Origin: Rothia koreensis
GTDB taxonomy: Bacteria; Actinomycetota; Actinomycetes; Actinomycetales; Micrococcaceae
Length of the DNA stretch: 64,000 bases
NCBI RefSeq assembly: GCF_004136575.1
Contig: NZ_NOIQ01000011.1
Span: 1-64,000 of the forward strand
Direction of reading: 5' to 3'
Shown: piece after piece, positions 26,801-34,628 of the stretch
Layout: each line of letters starts with the position of its first letter
Numbering within the stretch: the stretch's first letter is position 1
Position numbers and translations under genes: made by a program
The notes under the pieces: generated by a model
Databases searched by the model: none
Told to the model about the DNA's origin: nothing
Seen by the model: only the letters and a program-made list of their open reading frames with translations

Positions 26801-27418
26801 TCAGCGCAATGCTTGAGTGAGTTGGATGGCTCGTTCCAGGAACGCGTCCACCTGGGCCTCGTCGTAGGCGTGTTTGGTGGTCGCGGGCCTGAACGAGGCG
26901 CTGCGGATTTTGGCCGGCGAGACGTCGTCTGAGTTGCGGAAGTAGTCCAGCAACTCCCTGCACAAACGGTCCACGTCGCCCACGAAGTACCCTTCGGTGC
27001 GGCGCCTGGCGGGGCGTCGGAACCGTTCACCATCGGGTCGCTTGAGCCTGCCCATCACGAGGTCCGCCAAGGCCGATGCGTGGTCGTGCCAGGCATCCTG
27101 TCCTTCGTGACGGAGGGCTTCGTTCTTCTCGACCTCGGCGAAATGGTCTTCGTAGGATTCCAGGGCCCGGTCGACATCGGCCGGCCGGTAGCCGCCCTTT
27201 TCCTGGTCGAACTCGACGCCTCGGATCTCGGCGGCGGTAATCGTCAGCTCCGGGTTGCCTGCAAGCAGGGATTCGACCTGCTGTCCGCACCGGTCGAGGA
27301 TCTGTCGAACCTGCTGAGTCGAGTATCCCTTGTGCTTGCGCGGGACCCGACCTATGCGATGGGTTTCCTGCGTCGCGGTCGCGGCGTCGTTGGGTTCTCG
27401 GACCGATGAGCCGGGCAT
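26801..27418 (-). CDS. DivIVA-domain protein downstream of cdsA
   Basis: A 205-aa soluble protein with three short DivIVA-like units: KGYSTQQVRQILDRCGQQVE, GYRPADVDRALESYEDHF with EFDQEKGGY ahead of it, and FVGDVDRLCRELLDYF, plus a last YDEAQVDAFLERAIQL. Each is an (E)F...GY...VD.FL type motif that in DivIVA/Wag31 starts a coiled coil. No long coiled coil follows, so it is not Wag31 itself. GGAGGA precedes the ATG at 27418, and it lies 28 bp after cdsA. A role in polar growth or envelope biogenesis is inferred from family and context. Confidence 0.75.
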   Translation of the reverse strand: MPGSSVREPNDAATATQETHRIGRVPRKHKGYSTQQVRQILDRCGQQVESLLAGNPELTITAAEIRGVEFDQEKGGYRPADVDRALESYEDHFAEVEKNEALRHEGQDAWHDHASALADLVMGRLKRPDGERFRRPARRRTEGYFVGDVDRLCRELLDYFRNSDDVSPAKIRSASFRPATTKHAYDEAQVDAFLERAIQLTQALR

Positions 27419-27446
27419 GGCTTCCTCCAGTGAATATCGGGTTGGG

Positions 27447-28295
27447 TCAGACCAGCAGTGCGGCGAAGATGACGTAGCCGATGGCCGCGGCGAAGACGAT
27501 CGAATCCAGCCTGTCCATGACTCCGCCATGGCCGGGAAGGATATTGCTCATGTCCTTGATGCCGATTTCGCGCTTGACCATCGATTCTGCGAGGTCCCCG
27601 ACCGTCGAGGCGATGACGAGCAGGACGGCGATCACCAGCCCGTTCCACCACGGCGCGTGCAGCAGGAGAACCGCGCACAGCACTCCCACCACCATGGAAC
27701 CGACCATCGAGCCCGCGAACCCTTCCCAAGTCTTCTTGGGGCTGATTCTCGGGGCCATGGGGTGCTTCCCGAACAGAACGCCCGCGACGTACCCCCAGGT
27801 ATCGTTGCCGATGGCCATGAGCACGATCGTGAATACCTTGGCGGCCCCATTGTCCTCACGAAAGATCAGGACCGCAAGGGCCAGCATGAACGGGACCCAG
27901 CTCATCACGAAGATCCCGCCCATGATGGACTGGAGCATTCCGTCTTTTCGCCCGAAGGCCCTCCAGAGAGTCAGCAGAACGACGGCTCCGAGGACCGACA
28001 GGATCAGGGCCTCTCCCCCGCCGTAATAGGCGGCGAAGGGAAACAGTGCGCCCGTCACCACGGCGGGCACGAGTGGGATCCGCATTCCCCTCTTGTGGTT
28101 GAGGGACCGACCGACTTCCCACGTGCCGACGGCGGCCGCGAGGGCCGCGAGGGCCACGATCACCAGCGGGACGAAGAACAGTCCGATGATGACGACCACG
28201 ACCAGGCTCGCGCCGACGCCGATGGCGGCCGGCAGGTCTCTGCCGGCCTTGGACTGTTTCCTGGGCGAGGTCGAGGGGTCTGCGGGAGACGACAT
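27447..28295 (-). CDS. cdsA: Phosphatidate cytidylyltransferase (CDP-diacylglycerol synthase)
   Basis: It makes CDP-diacylglycerol from CTP and phosphatidate, for all phospholipids. It has 282 aa with eight or so hydrophobic segments after a charged N-terminus. The C-terminal family signature is intact: ESMVKREIGIKDMSNILPGH followed by GGVMDRLDS. Its ATG overlaps the frr stop in TGATG, so translation is coupled. It is part of the rpsB-tsf-pyrH-frr-cdsA order common in actinobacteria. Confidence 0.95.
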   Translation of the reverse strand: MSSPADPSTSPRKQSKAGRDLPAAIGVGASLVVVVIIGLFFVPLVIVALAALAAAVGTWEVGRSLNHKRGMRIPLVPAVVTGALFPFAAYYGGGEALILSVLGAVVLLTLWRAFGRKDGMLQSIMGGIFVMSWVPFMLALAVLIFREDNGAAKVFTIVLMAIGNDTWGYVAGVLFGKHPMAPRISPKKTWEGFAGSMVGSMVVGVLCAVLLLHAPWWNGLVIAVLLVIASTVGDLAESMVKREIGIKDMSNILPGHGGVMDRLDSIVFAAAIGYVIFAALLV

Positions 28296-28852
28296 CAGAC
28301 CTCGAGCAGCTCGGCTTCCTTGCGCTTCAGCAGGTCGTCGATCTGCTCGATGTGCTTCTTCGTGATGGCGTCGAGCTCTTTCTCGGCCCGGTTGCCCTCG
28401 TCTTCGCCGGTCTCGCCGTCCTTGACGGCCTTTTCGATCGAGGTCTTGGCCGTGCGCCGGATATTGCGGACCGAGACGCGGGCGTCCTCGGCCTTGCCCG
28501 AGACCACGCGCACGTAATCCTTGCGGCGCTCCTCCGTGAGTTCCGGCATCACCACGCGGATCACGTTGCCGTCATTGGCAGGATTCGCGCCAAGGTCGGA
28601 ATCGCGCAGGGCCTTCTCGATGTCGTTGAGCGAGGTCTTGTCGAACGGGGTGATGAGGAGCGTGCGAGCGTCGGGGTTCTGGAAGGAAGCGAGCTGCTGC
28701 AAGGGGGTCGGGGTTCCGTAGTAGCTGACGAGCACGCCGGAGAACATCGACGGGTTGGCGCGGCCGGTGCGCACGGCGGCGAAGTCTTCCTTTGCGGCGT
28801 CGACGGCTTTGCCCATCTTGGTGCGGGCGTCGGACAGGGCTTCTTCGATCAC
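28295..28852 (-). CDS. frr: Ribosome recycling factor
   Basis: RRF splits the post-termination ribosome together with EF-G. With a GTG start at 28852 (GAGGAG 6 nt upstream) the protein has the family length of 185 aa and begins [19 protein letters not shown]. Motifs include [39 protein letters not shown] and the C-terminal helix [21 protein letters not shown]-like region. A longer open frame upstream has no family resemblance. Confidence 0.95.
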   Translation of the reverse strand: MIEEALSDARTKMGKAVDAAKEDFAAVRTGRANPSMFSGVLVSYYGTPTPLQQLASFQNPDARTLLITPFDKTSLNDIEKALRDSDLGANPANDGNVIRVVMPELTEERRKDYVRVVSGKAEDARVSVRNIRRTAKTSIEKAVKDGETGEDEGNRAEKELDAITKKHIEQIDDLLKRKEAELLEV

Positions 28853-29005
28853 TTCGATCTCCTCATTCTCTGTGCACCCGGCTGTTCCGGCCGGGCCGCT
28901 GCGGCGTCGCACCGGCCCGGGCGGACCGGTCGCGACGTCGGCGAAAGTCTCCTGAATCAGTCTAGCCACCCCGCTCGGGGCGGGGCTAACCGCCGTGCCC
29001 GGGGA

Positions 29006-29740
29006 CTAGGCGGTCACCAGCGTGCCGATCTCCTCACCGAGGATCGCGCGTGCGACGTTGTTCTCACCCTGCATGCCGAATACGCGCATGGTCACGTTGT
29101 TGTCCTTGCACAGGCTGAACGCCGTCTGGTCCATCACGCGGATGTCGCGGTGAAGAGCTTCGCCGTACGTCAGGTGGGTCAGCATCTCGGCGTCGGGCTC
29201 GACCTTCGGATCCGCCGTGTAGACGCCGTCGACGCCGTTCTTGGCGACCAGGACCTCGTCGGCACCGATCTCGAGGGCTCGCTGCGCAGCCACGGTATCG
29301 GTCGAGAAGTACGGGAGCCCCGCTCCGGCGCCGAAGATGACCACGCGGTCCTTCTCCATGTGGCGGATGGCACGCCGAGGGATGTAGTTCTCGGCGACCT
29401 GGGCCATCTCGATGGCCGACTGCACGCGGGTGTCCACCCCGCTCTGTTCGAGGATGTCCTGGAGGGCCAGGGAGTTCATGACCGTGCCGAGCATGCCCAT
29501 GTAATCGGCGCGCGAGCGGTCGAGGCCTGCCGAGGAGAGTTCAGCGCCCCGGAAGAAGTTTCCGCCGCCGACCACGATCGAGGTTTCCGCCTGCCCCACG
29601 GTCGAGGCAATCTGCTCGGCGAACTTGCGCACGACCGCGGTGTCGATGCCGACGCGGCCGCCGCCGAAAACCTCTCCCGAGAGTTTGAGCAAGACGCGAC
29701 GGCGGTGAGGTGCGGCTGAGGGGGTGGTATTGACGGACAT
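29006..29740 (-). CDS. pyrH: UMP kinase
   Basis: It phosphorylates UMP to UDP and belongs to the amino-acid-kinase fold. With the ATG at 29740 (AGGAGG just upstream) it has 244 aa. Motifs: [58 protein letters not shown] and [13 protein letters not shown]. The gap to frr is 153 bp and to tsf 115 bp with a terminator, so pyrH-frr-cdsA may have its own promoter in 29741-29808. Confidence 0.96.
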   Translation of the reverse strand: MSVNTTPSAAPHRRRVLLKLSGEVFGGGRVGIDTAVVRKFAEQIASTVGQAETSIVVGGGNFFRGAELSSAGLDRSRADYMGMLGTVMNSLALQDILEQSGVDTRVQSAIEMAQVAENYIPRRAIRHMEKDRVVIFGAGAGLPYFSTDTVAAQRALEIGADEVLVAKNGVDGVYTADPKVEPDAEMLTHLTYGEALHRDIRVMDQTAFSLCKDNNVTMRVFGMQGENNVARAILGEEIGTLVTA

Positions 29741-29808
29741 TGATCCTCCTGGGCTCCCGGCCCTGCTGGTCGTGGTTGGTCTGCGCTGTCGCAAACAGCT
29801 TACGCAAA

Positions 29809-29841
29809 GAGGGAGCGCCCACTCGCGGTGGACGCTCCCTC
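29809..29841 (-). terminator. Terminator after tsf
   Basis: 14-bp arms (29809-29822, 29828-29841; one G-U pair) with a 5-nt loop lie 15 bp after the tsf stop. On the minus strand TCTTTG follows, a weak U-tract. It separates rpsB-tsf from pyrH-frr-cdsA. Confidence 0.75.
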
Positions 29842-29855
29842 AATCACTGGGTTTG

Positions 29856-30686
29856 TCAGTTGCCGACGCGGAAACGCACGAACCCGGTCGCCTGGGCACC
29901 CGCCTCTTCCAGAACCTGGCCGACGGACTTCTTGGAGTCCTTGGCGAAGTCCTGGTCGACGAGGGTGTTCTCCTTGAAGAAGCCCTTCAGACGTCCCTGG
30001 ACGATCTGGGGAATGATCTTCTCGGGCTTGCCCTCGGAACGGGCGGTCTCTTCGGCGATGTGACGCTCGGACTCGACCTGCTCGGCCGGGATCGCGGACT
30101 CGTCGAGGAACTTCGGTGCCATGGCGGCGATGTGGACGGCGACGTCGTGGGCGACTTCCTCCGCGTCCTTGCCATCGACGGCGAGAAGGACGCCGACCTG
30201 TGCGGGCAGGTCCTTCGAGGTCTTGTGCAGGTAGACGGCCACGTTGTCGCCCTCGAGGCGTGCGACGCGGCGAACGACGACCTTCTCGCCGAGCAGGGCG
30301 CCGGCCTCGGTGACCTGCTCCTCCACGGTCTTGCCCTTGGAGGTCGCCTTCAGGAGGTCCTCGAGGCTGCCGGCGTCCGCGCTCACGGCCGCCTCGAGAA
30401 CGTCGTTGCCGAATTCGATGAACGGAGCGGACTTCGCCACGAAGTCGGTCTCCGAGTTGACCTCGACGAGGTAGCCGACGCCGTTCTCGACGCGCGCGGC
30501 GACGAGGCCTTCAGCGGTCGCGCGGCCTTCGCGCTTGGTGACGCCCTTGAGACCCTTGACGCGGATGATCTCCATGGCCTTCTGCTGGTCGCCCTCGGCC
30601 TCGTCCAAAGCCTTCTTGACGTCGAGCATGCCGGCACCGGTGCGTTCGCGCAGCGCCTTGATATCGGCTGCAGTGTAGTTCGCCAT
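29856..30686 (-). CDS. tsf: Elongation factor Ts
   Basis: EF-Ts exchanges GDP on EF-Tu. At 276 aa it has the N-terminal UBA-like domain (ALRERTGAGMLDVKKALDEA), the TDFVAK signature (VEVNSETDFVAKS) and the C-terminal module GRLKGFFKENTLVDQDF. AAGGAG lies 5 nt before the ATG. It is second in the rpsB-tsf pair, separated by 110 bp holding a strong hairpin. Confidence 0.97.
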   Translation of the reverse strand: MANYTAADIKALRERTGAGMLDVKKALDEAEGDQQKAMEIIRVKGLKGVTKREGRATAEGLVAARVENGVGYLVEVNSETDFVAKSAPFIEFGNDVLEAAVSADAGSLEDLLKATSKGKTVEEQVTEAGALLGEKVVVRRVARLEGDNVAVYLHKTSKDLPAQVGVLLAVDGKDAEEVAHDVAVHIAAMAPKFLDESAIPAEQVESERHIAEETARSEGKPEKIIPQIVQGRLKGFFKENTLVDQDFAKDSKKSVGQVLEEAGAQATGFVRFRVGN

Positions 30687-30720
30687 CTGAACTCCTTAGG
30701 TTTTGTGATGAGCACGTCGA

Positions 30721-30753
30721 CGCAGGGCCGGGCCGGTGCGGCCCGGCCCTGCG
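30721..30753 (-). other. Hairpin in the rpsB-tsf spacer
   Basis: Perfect 14-bp GC arms (30721-30734, 30740-30753) enclose a 5-nt loop, with no U-run after it. In an operon that must express both genes it is more likely an attenuator, processing site or mRNA-stability stem than a full terminator. Confidence 0.6.
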
Positions 30754-30796
30754 GTTGCTGTGCGGTCCGATCGTGCGCGGACCGGTCAACGGGGGA

Positions 30797-31675
30797 TTAG
30801 TTGGACGAAGCCTCGGCGGATTCCTCGGCCTCGGTCTTCTCCGGTGCCTCGGACTCCGAAGCCTTCTCGGAGGTCTCGGCGTCGGCGGCCTTCTCTGCCT
30901 TCTGAGCCTCGTGCTGCTCGAGAAGTTCCTTCTCCCACTCTGCCATGGGCTCCTCGGGGGCGTCTGCCTTGCCGGCCTGCTTGTTGTTGCGCTCGAGCAG
31001 GCCTTCGGCCACGGCGTCGGCGACCACGCGGGTCAGCAGGTTGACGGAGCGGATCGCGTCGTCGTTGCCCGGGATCGGGAAGGCGACTTCGTCCGGGTCG
31101 CAGTTGGTGTCCAGGATCGCAACGACCGGGATGCCGAGCTTCTGTGCTTCGTCGACCGCGAGGTGTTCCTTCTTGGTGTCGACGACCCACAGCAGCGACG
31201 GGGTCTTGGACAGGTTGCGGATACCGCCCAGGGTCTTCTCGAGCTTCTCGAACTCGCGACGGAGCAGCAGGAGCTCCTTCTTGGTGTACTGCGAGGCGGC
31301 GACGTCGTCGAAGTCGACCTGCTCGAGTTCCTTCATGCGCTCGATGCGCTTGGAGACCGTGGCGAAGTTGGTGAGCATGCCGCCGAGCCAACGGTGGTTG
31401 ACGTACGGCATGTTGACGCGGGTTGCCTGCTCCGCGATGGCTTCCTGGGCCTGCTTCTTGGTGCCCACGAAGAGGATGGTTCCACCGTGCGCGACGGTTG
31501 CCTTGACGGCCTCGAACGCGCGGTCGATGAATTCGAGCGACTGCTGCAGATCGATGATGTAGATGCCGTTGCGCTCGGTGAAGATGAAGCGCTTCATCTT
31601 CGGGTTCCAGCGGCGGGTCTGGTGACCGAAGTGGACACCGGAATCGAGCAGCTGGCGCATAGTTACGACGGGCAT
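30797..31675 (-). CDS. rpsB: 30S ribosomal protein S2
   Basis: S2 sits on the 30S head-body junction. With the ATG at 31675 (AAAGGAG upstream) it has 292 aa. Family motifs: [42 protein letters not shown] and [15 protein letters not shown]. The last ~55 residues are a long acidic Glu/Ala/Lys tail ([19 protein letters not shown]), which is typical for actinobacterial S2. A possible promoter lies near 31938-31943 (TATAGT on the minus strand). Confidence 0.97.
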   Translation of the reverse strand: MPVVTMRQLLDSGVHFGHQTRRWNPKMKRFIFTERNGIYIIDLQQSLEFIDRAFEAVKATVAHGGTILFVGTKKQAQEAIAEQATRVNMPYVNHRWLGGMLTNFATVSKRIERMKELEQVDFDDVAASQYTKKELLLLRREFEKLEKTLGGIRNLSKTPSLLWVVDTKKEHLAVDEAQKLGIPVVAILDTNCDPDEVAFPIPGNDDAIRSVNLLTRVVADAVAEGLLERNNKQAGKADAPEEPMAEWEKELLEQHEAQKAEKAADAETSEKASESEAPEKTEAEESAEASSN

Positions 31676-32065
31676 GTCGTCTCCTTTGGTGCGGTACGCC
31701 CCACGTGCTTCTGGGTCACGCACCGTCCTCGTAGTTATCGGTTGTCTCGGGCGGGCACGCGCCCACCACGTTCCTGGCGATCTGCGATTCACCGCCGGGA
31801 GGTCCCGGGCGGGTCCTGAACCTGCCGTCACCGCCACCGCGCGGGTGGCGGACCGTTGGCTGGCACCGTCCTTCTTCTGCCGAAGGACGCACAGGTCACG
31901 CGAAGTCAGCGGACACAGTTCGTCCACTGCTACGGCAACTATACAGCACGCGCGAATTGTCCACCGACAAAATATCCACCGACATCAATCACACTTTTCC
32001 ACTGGCCACGGCCGGACCCAGCGCACGACGCCGGCCCGACGCGCGAGCCGCGATCTACTGATGCC
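31676..32065. promoter_or_regulatory. Divergent promoter region between rpsB and M23 peptidase gene
   Basis: No gene is seen in these 390 bp. The 31920-31990 part is AT-richer. It has a TATAGT box on the minus strand (31938-31943), which could serve rpsB, and a 10-bp direct repeat TCCACCGACA at 31960-31969 and 31975-31984, 15 bp apart. Promoter assignments are tentative. Confidence 0.4.
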
Positions 32066-32629
32066 ATGCGTTCACGTCTTGCGTTGGTTCTGACCTCGCT
32101 CCTGGTTCTGTCCGCGGCTTGGGCCGTGCCTTCCGCGGCATCCCTCCGCACCCCGTCGTGGAGCTGGCCCCTCTCCCCGAGACCAGCCGTTGTTCGCGCC
32201 TTCGCGAAGCCCGCTCAGAAATGGAAGGCGGGACACCGCGGCATCGACCTGGACTGCGCCAAGGCCCAGGAGATACGGGCACCTGCGCCCGGGACCGTAT
32301 CCCACTCGGGCCGGGTCGTGGATCGCGGCGTCATCACCATCACCACGGAGGACGGATTCCGGACCAGCTTCGAGCCCGTGGTCGACCAGCTTCCGAGAGG
32401 AACACATGTCACCGCGGGCACCGTCATAGCTCGTCGTGATCCCGAGCTGAAGCACGAGGGCTGTGCGTCGTGCCTGCACTGGGGCGTCAGAGAAGGAGAG
32501 GAATACATCAACCCGCTGAGCCTGGTCGGAGCGTTGCGTCCCTCCGTCCTCCTGCCGCGGTCCCGCGACCCCGGCCCTGGCGGACGAGCGTGGTCGGGGT
32601 CCGTGGCACCGGCACGTCCCACGCTGTGA
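32066..32629 (+). CDS. Secreted M23 (LytM/peptidoglycan endopeptidase-like) protein
   Basis: A 187-aa exported protein. The signal peptide is SRLALVLTSLLVLSAAWAV with cleavage near PSAAS. The M23 fold follows: WSWPLSPRPAVVRAF, then GHRGIDLDCA (the HxGxD metal ligands), APAPGTVSHSG, RGTHVTAGTVIA and CLHWGVREGEEYINPLSLV. In classical M23 enzymes the last motif is HxH; here the first His is Cys (CLH). This variant is common in actinobacteria beside rpsB, and the paired cysteines (EGCASC) may form a disulfide. Peptidase activity is therefore uncertain. The start is the ATG at 32066; the frame is open further upstream but without a signal peptide. Confidence 0.82.
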   Translation: MRSRLALVLTSLLVLSAAWAVPSAASLRTPSWSWPLSPRPAVVRAFAKPAQKWKAGHRGIDLDCAKAQEIRAPAPGTVSHSGRVVDRGVITITTEDGFRTSFEPVVDQLPRGTHVTAGTVIARRDPELKHEGCASCLHWGVREGEEYINPLSLVGALRPSVLLPRSRDPGPGGRAWSGSVAPARPTL

Positions 32630-32719
32630 ACCACGCACTGCCGCAGAGTCCGAAATCACCTAGTCTGATGGTGCAGAGCCCGACCCAGAGCCTGTGGGCT
32701 CGGAAGGAATTCATCACTC

Positions 32720-32938
32720 GTGACCATTCACTACGTCAGCCGCCACAAGATCGCAGTGGCCCTCGGTATGACCCCAGCCGCCATCCAACAGCGCCACAAT
32801 GCAGGCACCATGCCGAAGCCCGACGCGATACTGCACGGGTCCAAGACGTCCGAGTGGTACGGCTGGAAGACCGAAACCATCGAGAAATGGGCTCCCACCA
32901 TCGGTCGCGACGTCGACTGGTCACGCACGGGAAAATGA
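32720..32938 (+). CDS. Small excisionase/MerR-like helix-turn-helix protein
   Basis: A 72-aa protein starting at a GTG (GGAAGGA 11 nt upstream, rather far). HYVSRHKIAVALGMTPAAIQ reads as a helix-turn-helix, then AGTMPKPDAILHG...WYGWKTETIEKWAPTIGRD resembles the wing and tail of AlpA/excisionase-type DNA-binding proteins (MPxPD, GWxxxxIExW). Coding character is good and a terminator follows. The partner and role are unknown. It could be a remnant of a mobile element or a small housekeeping regulator. Confidence 0.6.
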   Translation: MTIHYVSRHKIAVALGMTPAAIQQRHNAGTMPKPDAILHGSKTSEWYGWKTETIEKWAPTIGRDVDWSRTGK

Positions 32939-33003
32939 GCCCGCACTTGCGGCCTGCACATGCACGGTCCGTCGCACCGAAAAGGGTCGGGAGATGGCAA
33001 AGA

Positions 33004-33039
33004 GCCCGCCGCACCCGGATCGTTCCGGGACGGGCGGGC
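33004..33039. terminator. Hairpin between HTH gene and tRNA(CAU)
   Basis: Outer GC arms (33004-33010 with 33033-33039) and inner arms CCCGGA/TCCGGG lie between the plus-strand HTH gene and the 3' end of the minus-strand tRNA. It is probably a bidirectional terminator without a clear U-run. Confidence 0.6.
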
Positions 33040-33043
33040 CTGG

Positions 33044-33120
33044 TGGTAGGGGGTGCGGGGCTTGAACCCGCGACCAAAGGATTATGAGTCCTCTGCTCTG
33101 ACCAGCTGAGCTAACCCCCC
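33044..33120 (-). tRNA. tRNA with CAU anticodon (tRNA-Ile2 or elongator tRNA-Met)
   Basis: A 77-nt cloverleaf with encoded CCA: acceptor arm GGGGGGT/ACCCCCT (a G-U first pair), D arm GCTC/GAGC, anticodon loop CTCATAA, and T arm GCGGG TTCAAGC CCCGC. The CAU anticodon does not separate elongator Met from lysidine-modified Ile2. The loop-flanking pattern (GACTCATAATC...TTGGTCGC, TTCAAG) is closer to E. coli tRNA-Ile2 than to its elongator tRNA-Met, so Ile2 is my first guess. It is not an initiator, since the acceptor and anticodon stems lack initiator features. Confidence 0.95.
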
Positions 33121-33230
33121 GAAGGCGCGGTCTGGGTCCCGCAGAAAACGGGACAGACCGGCAATCCAGGATACCGCATCCCGGGACGACGAACGTCCAT
33201 CCCCTTGTCGGCCGGGGCGTGGCCTTCGAA

Positions 33231-34415
33231 TCACTGGCCTTCTGAGCCGCTGTACGAACCGTCGTACATGGACTCGAAAACGTCCCAGGTCTTGTCGACG
33301 TCGTGCTTCTTGACCATGGTGTGGCTGACCTCGCCCATGCGACGTCGTTCTTCGGGCGACGCAGAGAGGACGCGCGCCAATTTCTCCCCGAGGTCCTGCT
33401 CGTTGCCCGGCTCGAAGAGGTATCCGTTCTCTCCGGCCCTGACAAGATGCGGCAGGGCGAGGGCATCGGCGAGGACCACGGGCTTCGAGGCCGACATGGC
33501 CTCGAGCGTCACGAGCGACTGCAACTCGGCGGTTCCCGGCTGGCAGAAGACATCGGCCCGGAGGTATCCGGCACGAAGCTCGGCGTCGGAGACGAACCCG
33601 AGGAAGTGCACCCGGTCTTCGACCCCGGCGTCGCGGGCGACCGCCCTGAGATCGTCCTCGATCTCGCCGCTGCCGGCGAGCTCCAGATGAGCGTCGAGTT
33701 CCTCCGGCAACAGCGCCAGGGCCTTGATCAGCACGTCGATGTTCTTCTCGACCGCCAGGCGACCGGCGAAGAAGATCACCGGGTGGTCGTGCTTGTCGAC
33801 CTCCTCCCCCGGACCCAGTTCGTAGGCCGCCGAGTCGATGCCGTTGGACACGGGGATGACGGGCGTCGCAAACCCGTGATTGTGCATCGCCTTCGCGCCG
33901 ATCGGAGTCGGCGTCGTGACGTGATCGGCCCGACCGAGCACCCGCTCCATGTCCATCCAGGAGCACTTCGCGATGACGTCCAGCGCGAGCTTCGGGAACG
34001 GGAGGAAAGGGTTCAGGTTTTCCGGCATGAAGTGGTTCGTGGCTACCAACCGGATGCCCCGACGCTTGCACTCCCAGGACAGCATGCGACCGATGATGTA
34101 GTGGCACTGGATGTGCACGACGTCGGGCTTGATTTCCTCGAGCAACCGGCCGACCCTCCACTGCATCTCCCAGGGGAAGCAGAACCGGAAGTACGGGTGT
34201 GTCGGCGGGTGGTGGGAACGCAGCCGATGCTCGGTGATGCCATCGATCTCGATGTCGTACGAAGGACCGCTGGTGGTCCGTGCCGCAAGCACGTGCACGT
34301 CGTGACCGCGATCCCGCATGCCCTCCGCCAACCGATGCCCGAATTGTGCGGCACCATTGATGTCCGGCGGATAGGTGTCCGCGCCGATGAGGATCTTCAA
34401 GGGTCTGGTAGTCAT
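33231..34415 (-). CDS. GT4-family glycosyltransferase
   Basis: A 394-aa retaining glycosyltransferase with GT-B fold. The N-terminal Rossmann domain shows ILIGADTYPPDINGAAQF, the glycine-rich acceptor loop of GT4 enzymes that act on lipid or inositol acceptors. The C-terminal donor domain shows VIFFAGRLAVEKNIDVLIKA and the EX7E motif in GTAELQSLVTLEAMSASKPV. PIVSNGIDSAAYEL-like spacing fits NDP-hexose users. The ATG at 34415 was chosen over an upstream in-frame start because the family begins right before the first strand. A role in glycolipid or phosphatidylinositol mannoside-like synthesis is plausible, not proven. Confidence 0.85.
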   Translation of the reverse strand: MTTRPLKILIGADTYPPDINGAAQFGHRLAEGMRDRGHDVHVLAARTTSGPSYDIEIDGITEHRLRSHHPPTHPYFRFCFPWEMQWRVGRLLEEIKPDVVHIQCHYIIGRMLSWECKRRGIRLVATNHFMPENLNPFLPFPKLALDVIAKCSWMDMERVLGRADHVTTPTPIGAKAMHNHGFATPVIPVSNGIDSAAYELGPGEEVDKHDHPVIFFAGRLAVEKNIDVLIKALALLPEELDAHLELAGSGEIEDDLRAVARDAGVEDRVHFLGFVSDAELRAGYLRADVFCQPGTAELQSLVTLEAMSASKPVVLADALALPHLVRAGENGYLFEPGNEQDLGEKLARVLSASPEERRRMGEVSHTMVKKHDVDKTWDVFESMYDGSYSGSEGQ

Positions 34416-34558
34416 AGCTCGGTCGCGTTCCGTCGTCTGCTCGGTGGGTCGTGGCGTCCACGCGGTCCCCCACAGTCTACCGACCGAGGACGAGCTGTCC
34501 CTCGTCATCGGGTGAGGCGTATTTCATGGTTCACCCCGGTCTTCGCCGGGGAACACAC

Positions 34559-34596
34559 GAAGACGCCCGCCCACCGGATGGTGAGCGGGCGTCTTC
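34559..34596 (-). terminator. Terminator between holin-X gene and glycosyltransferase gene
   Basis: Outer 12-bp arms (GAAGACGCCCGC with its complement) continue into inner CACC/GGTG pairs around a GGAT loop. A second small hairpin (CCCCGGTCTTCGCCGGGG) lies just beyond it, at about 34536. Together they separate the holin-X gene from the glycosyltransferase. Positions may be off by a base or two. Confidence 0.75.
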
Positions 34597-34628
34597 TTCG
34601 GCCCGAGGCCGGTGACTCGTCAGCCGGG

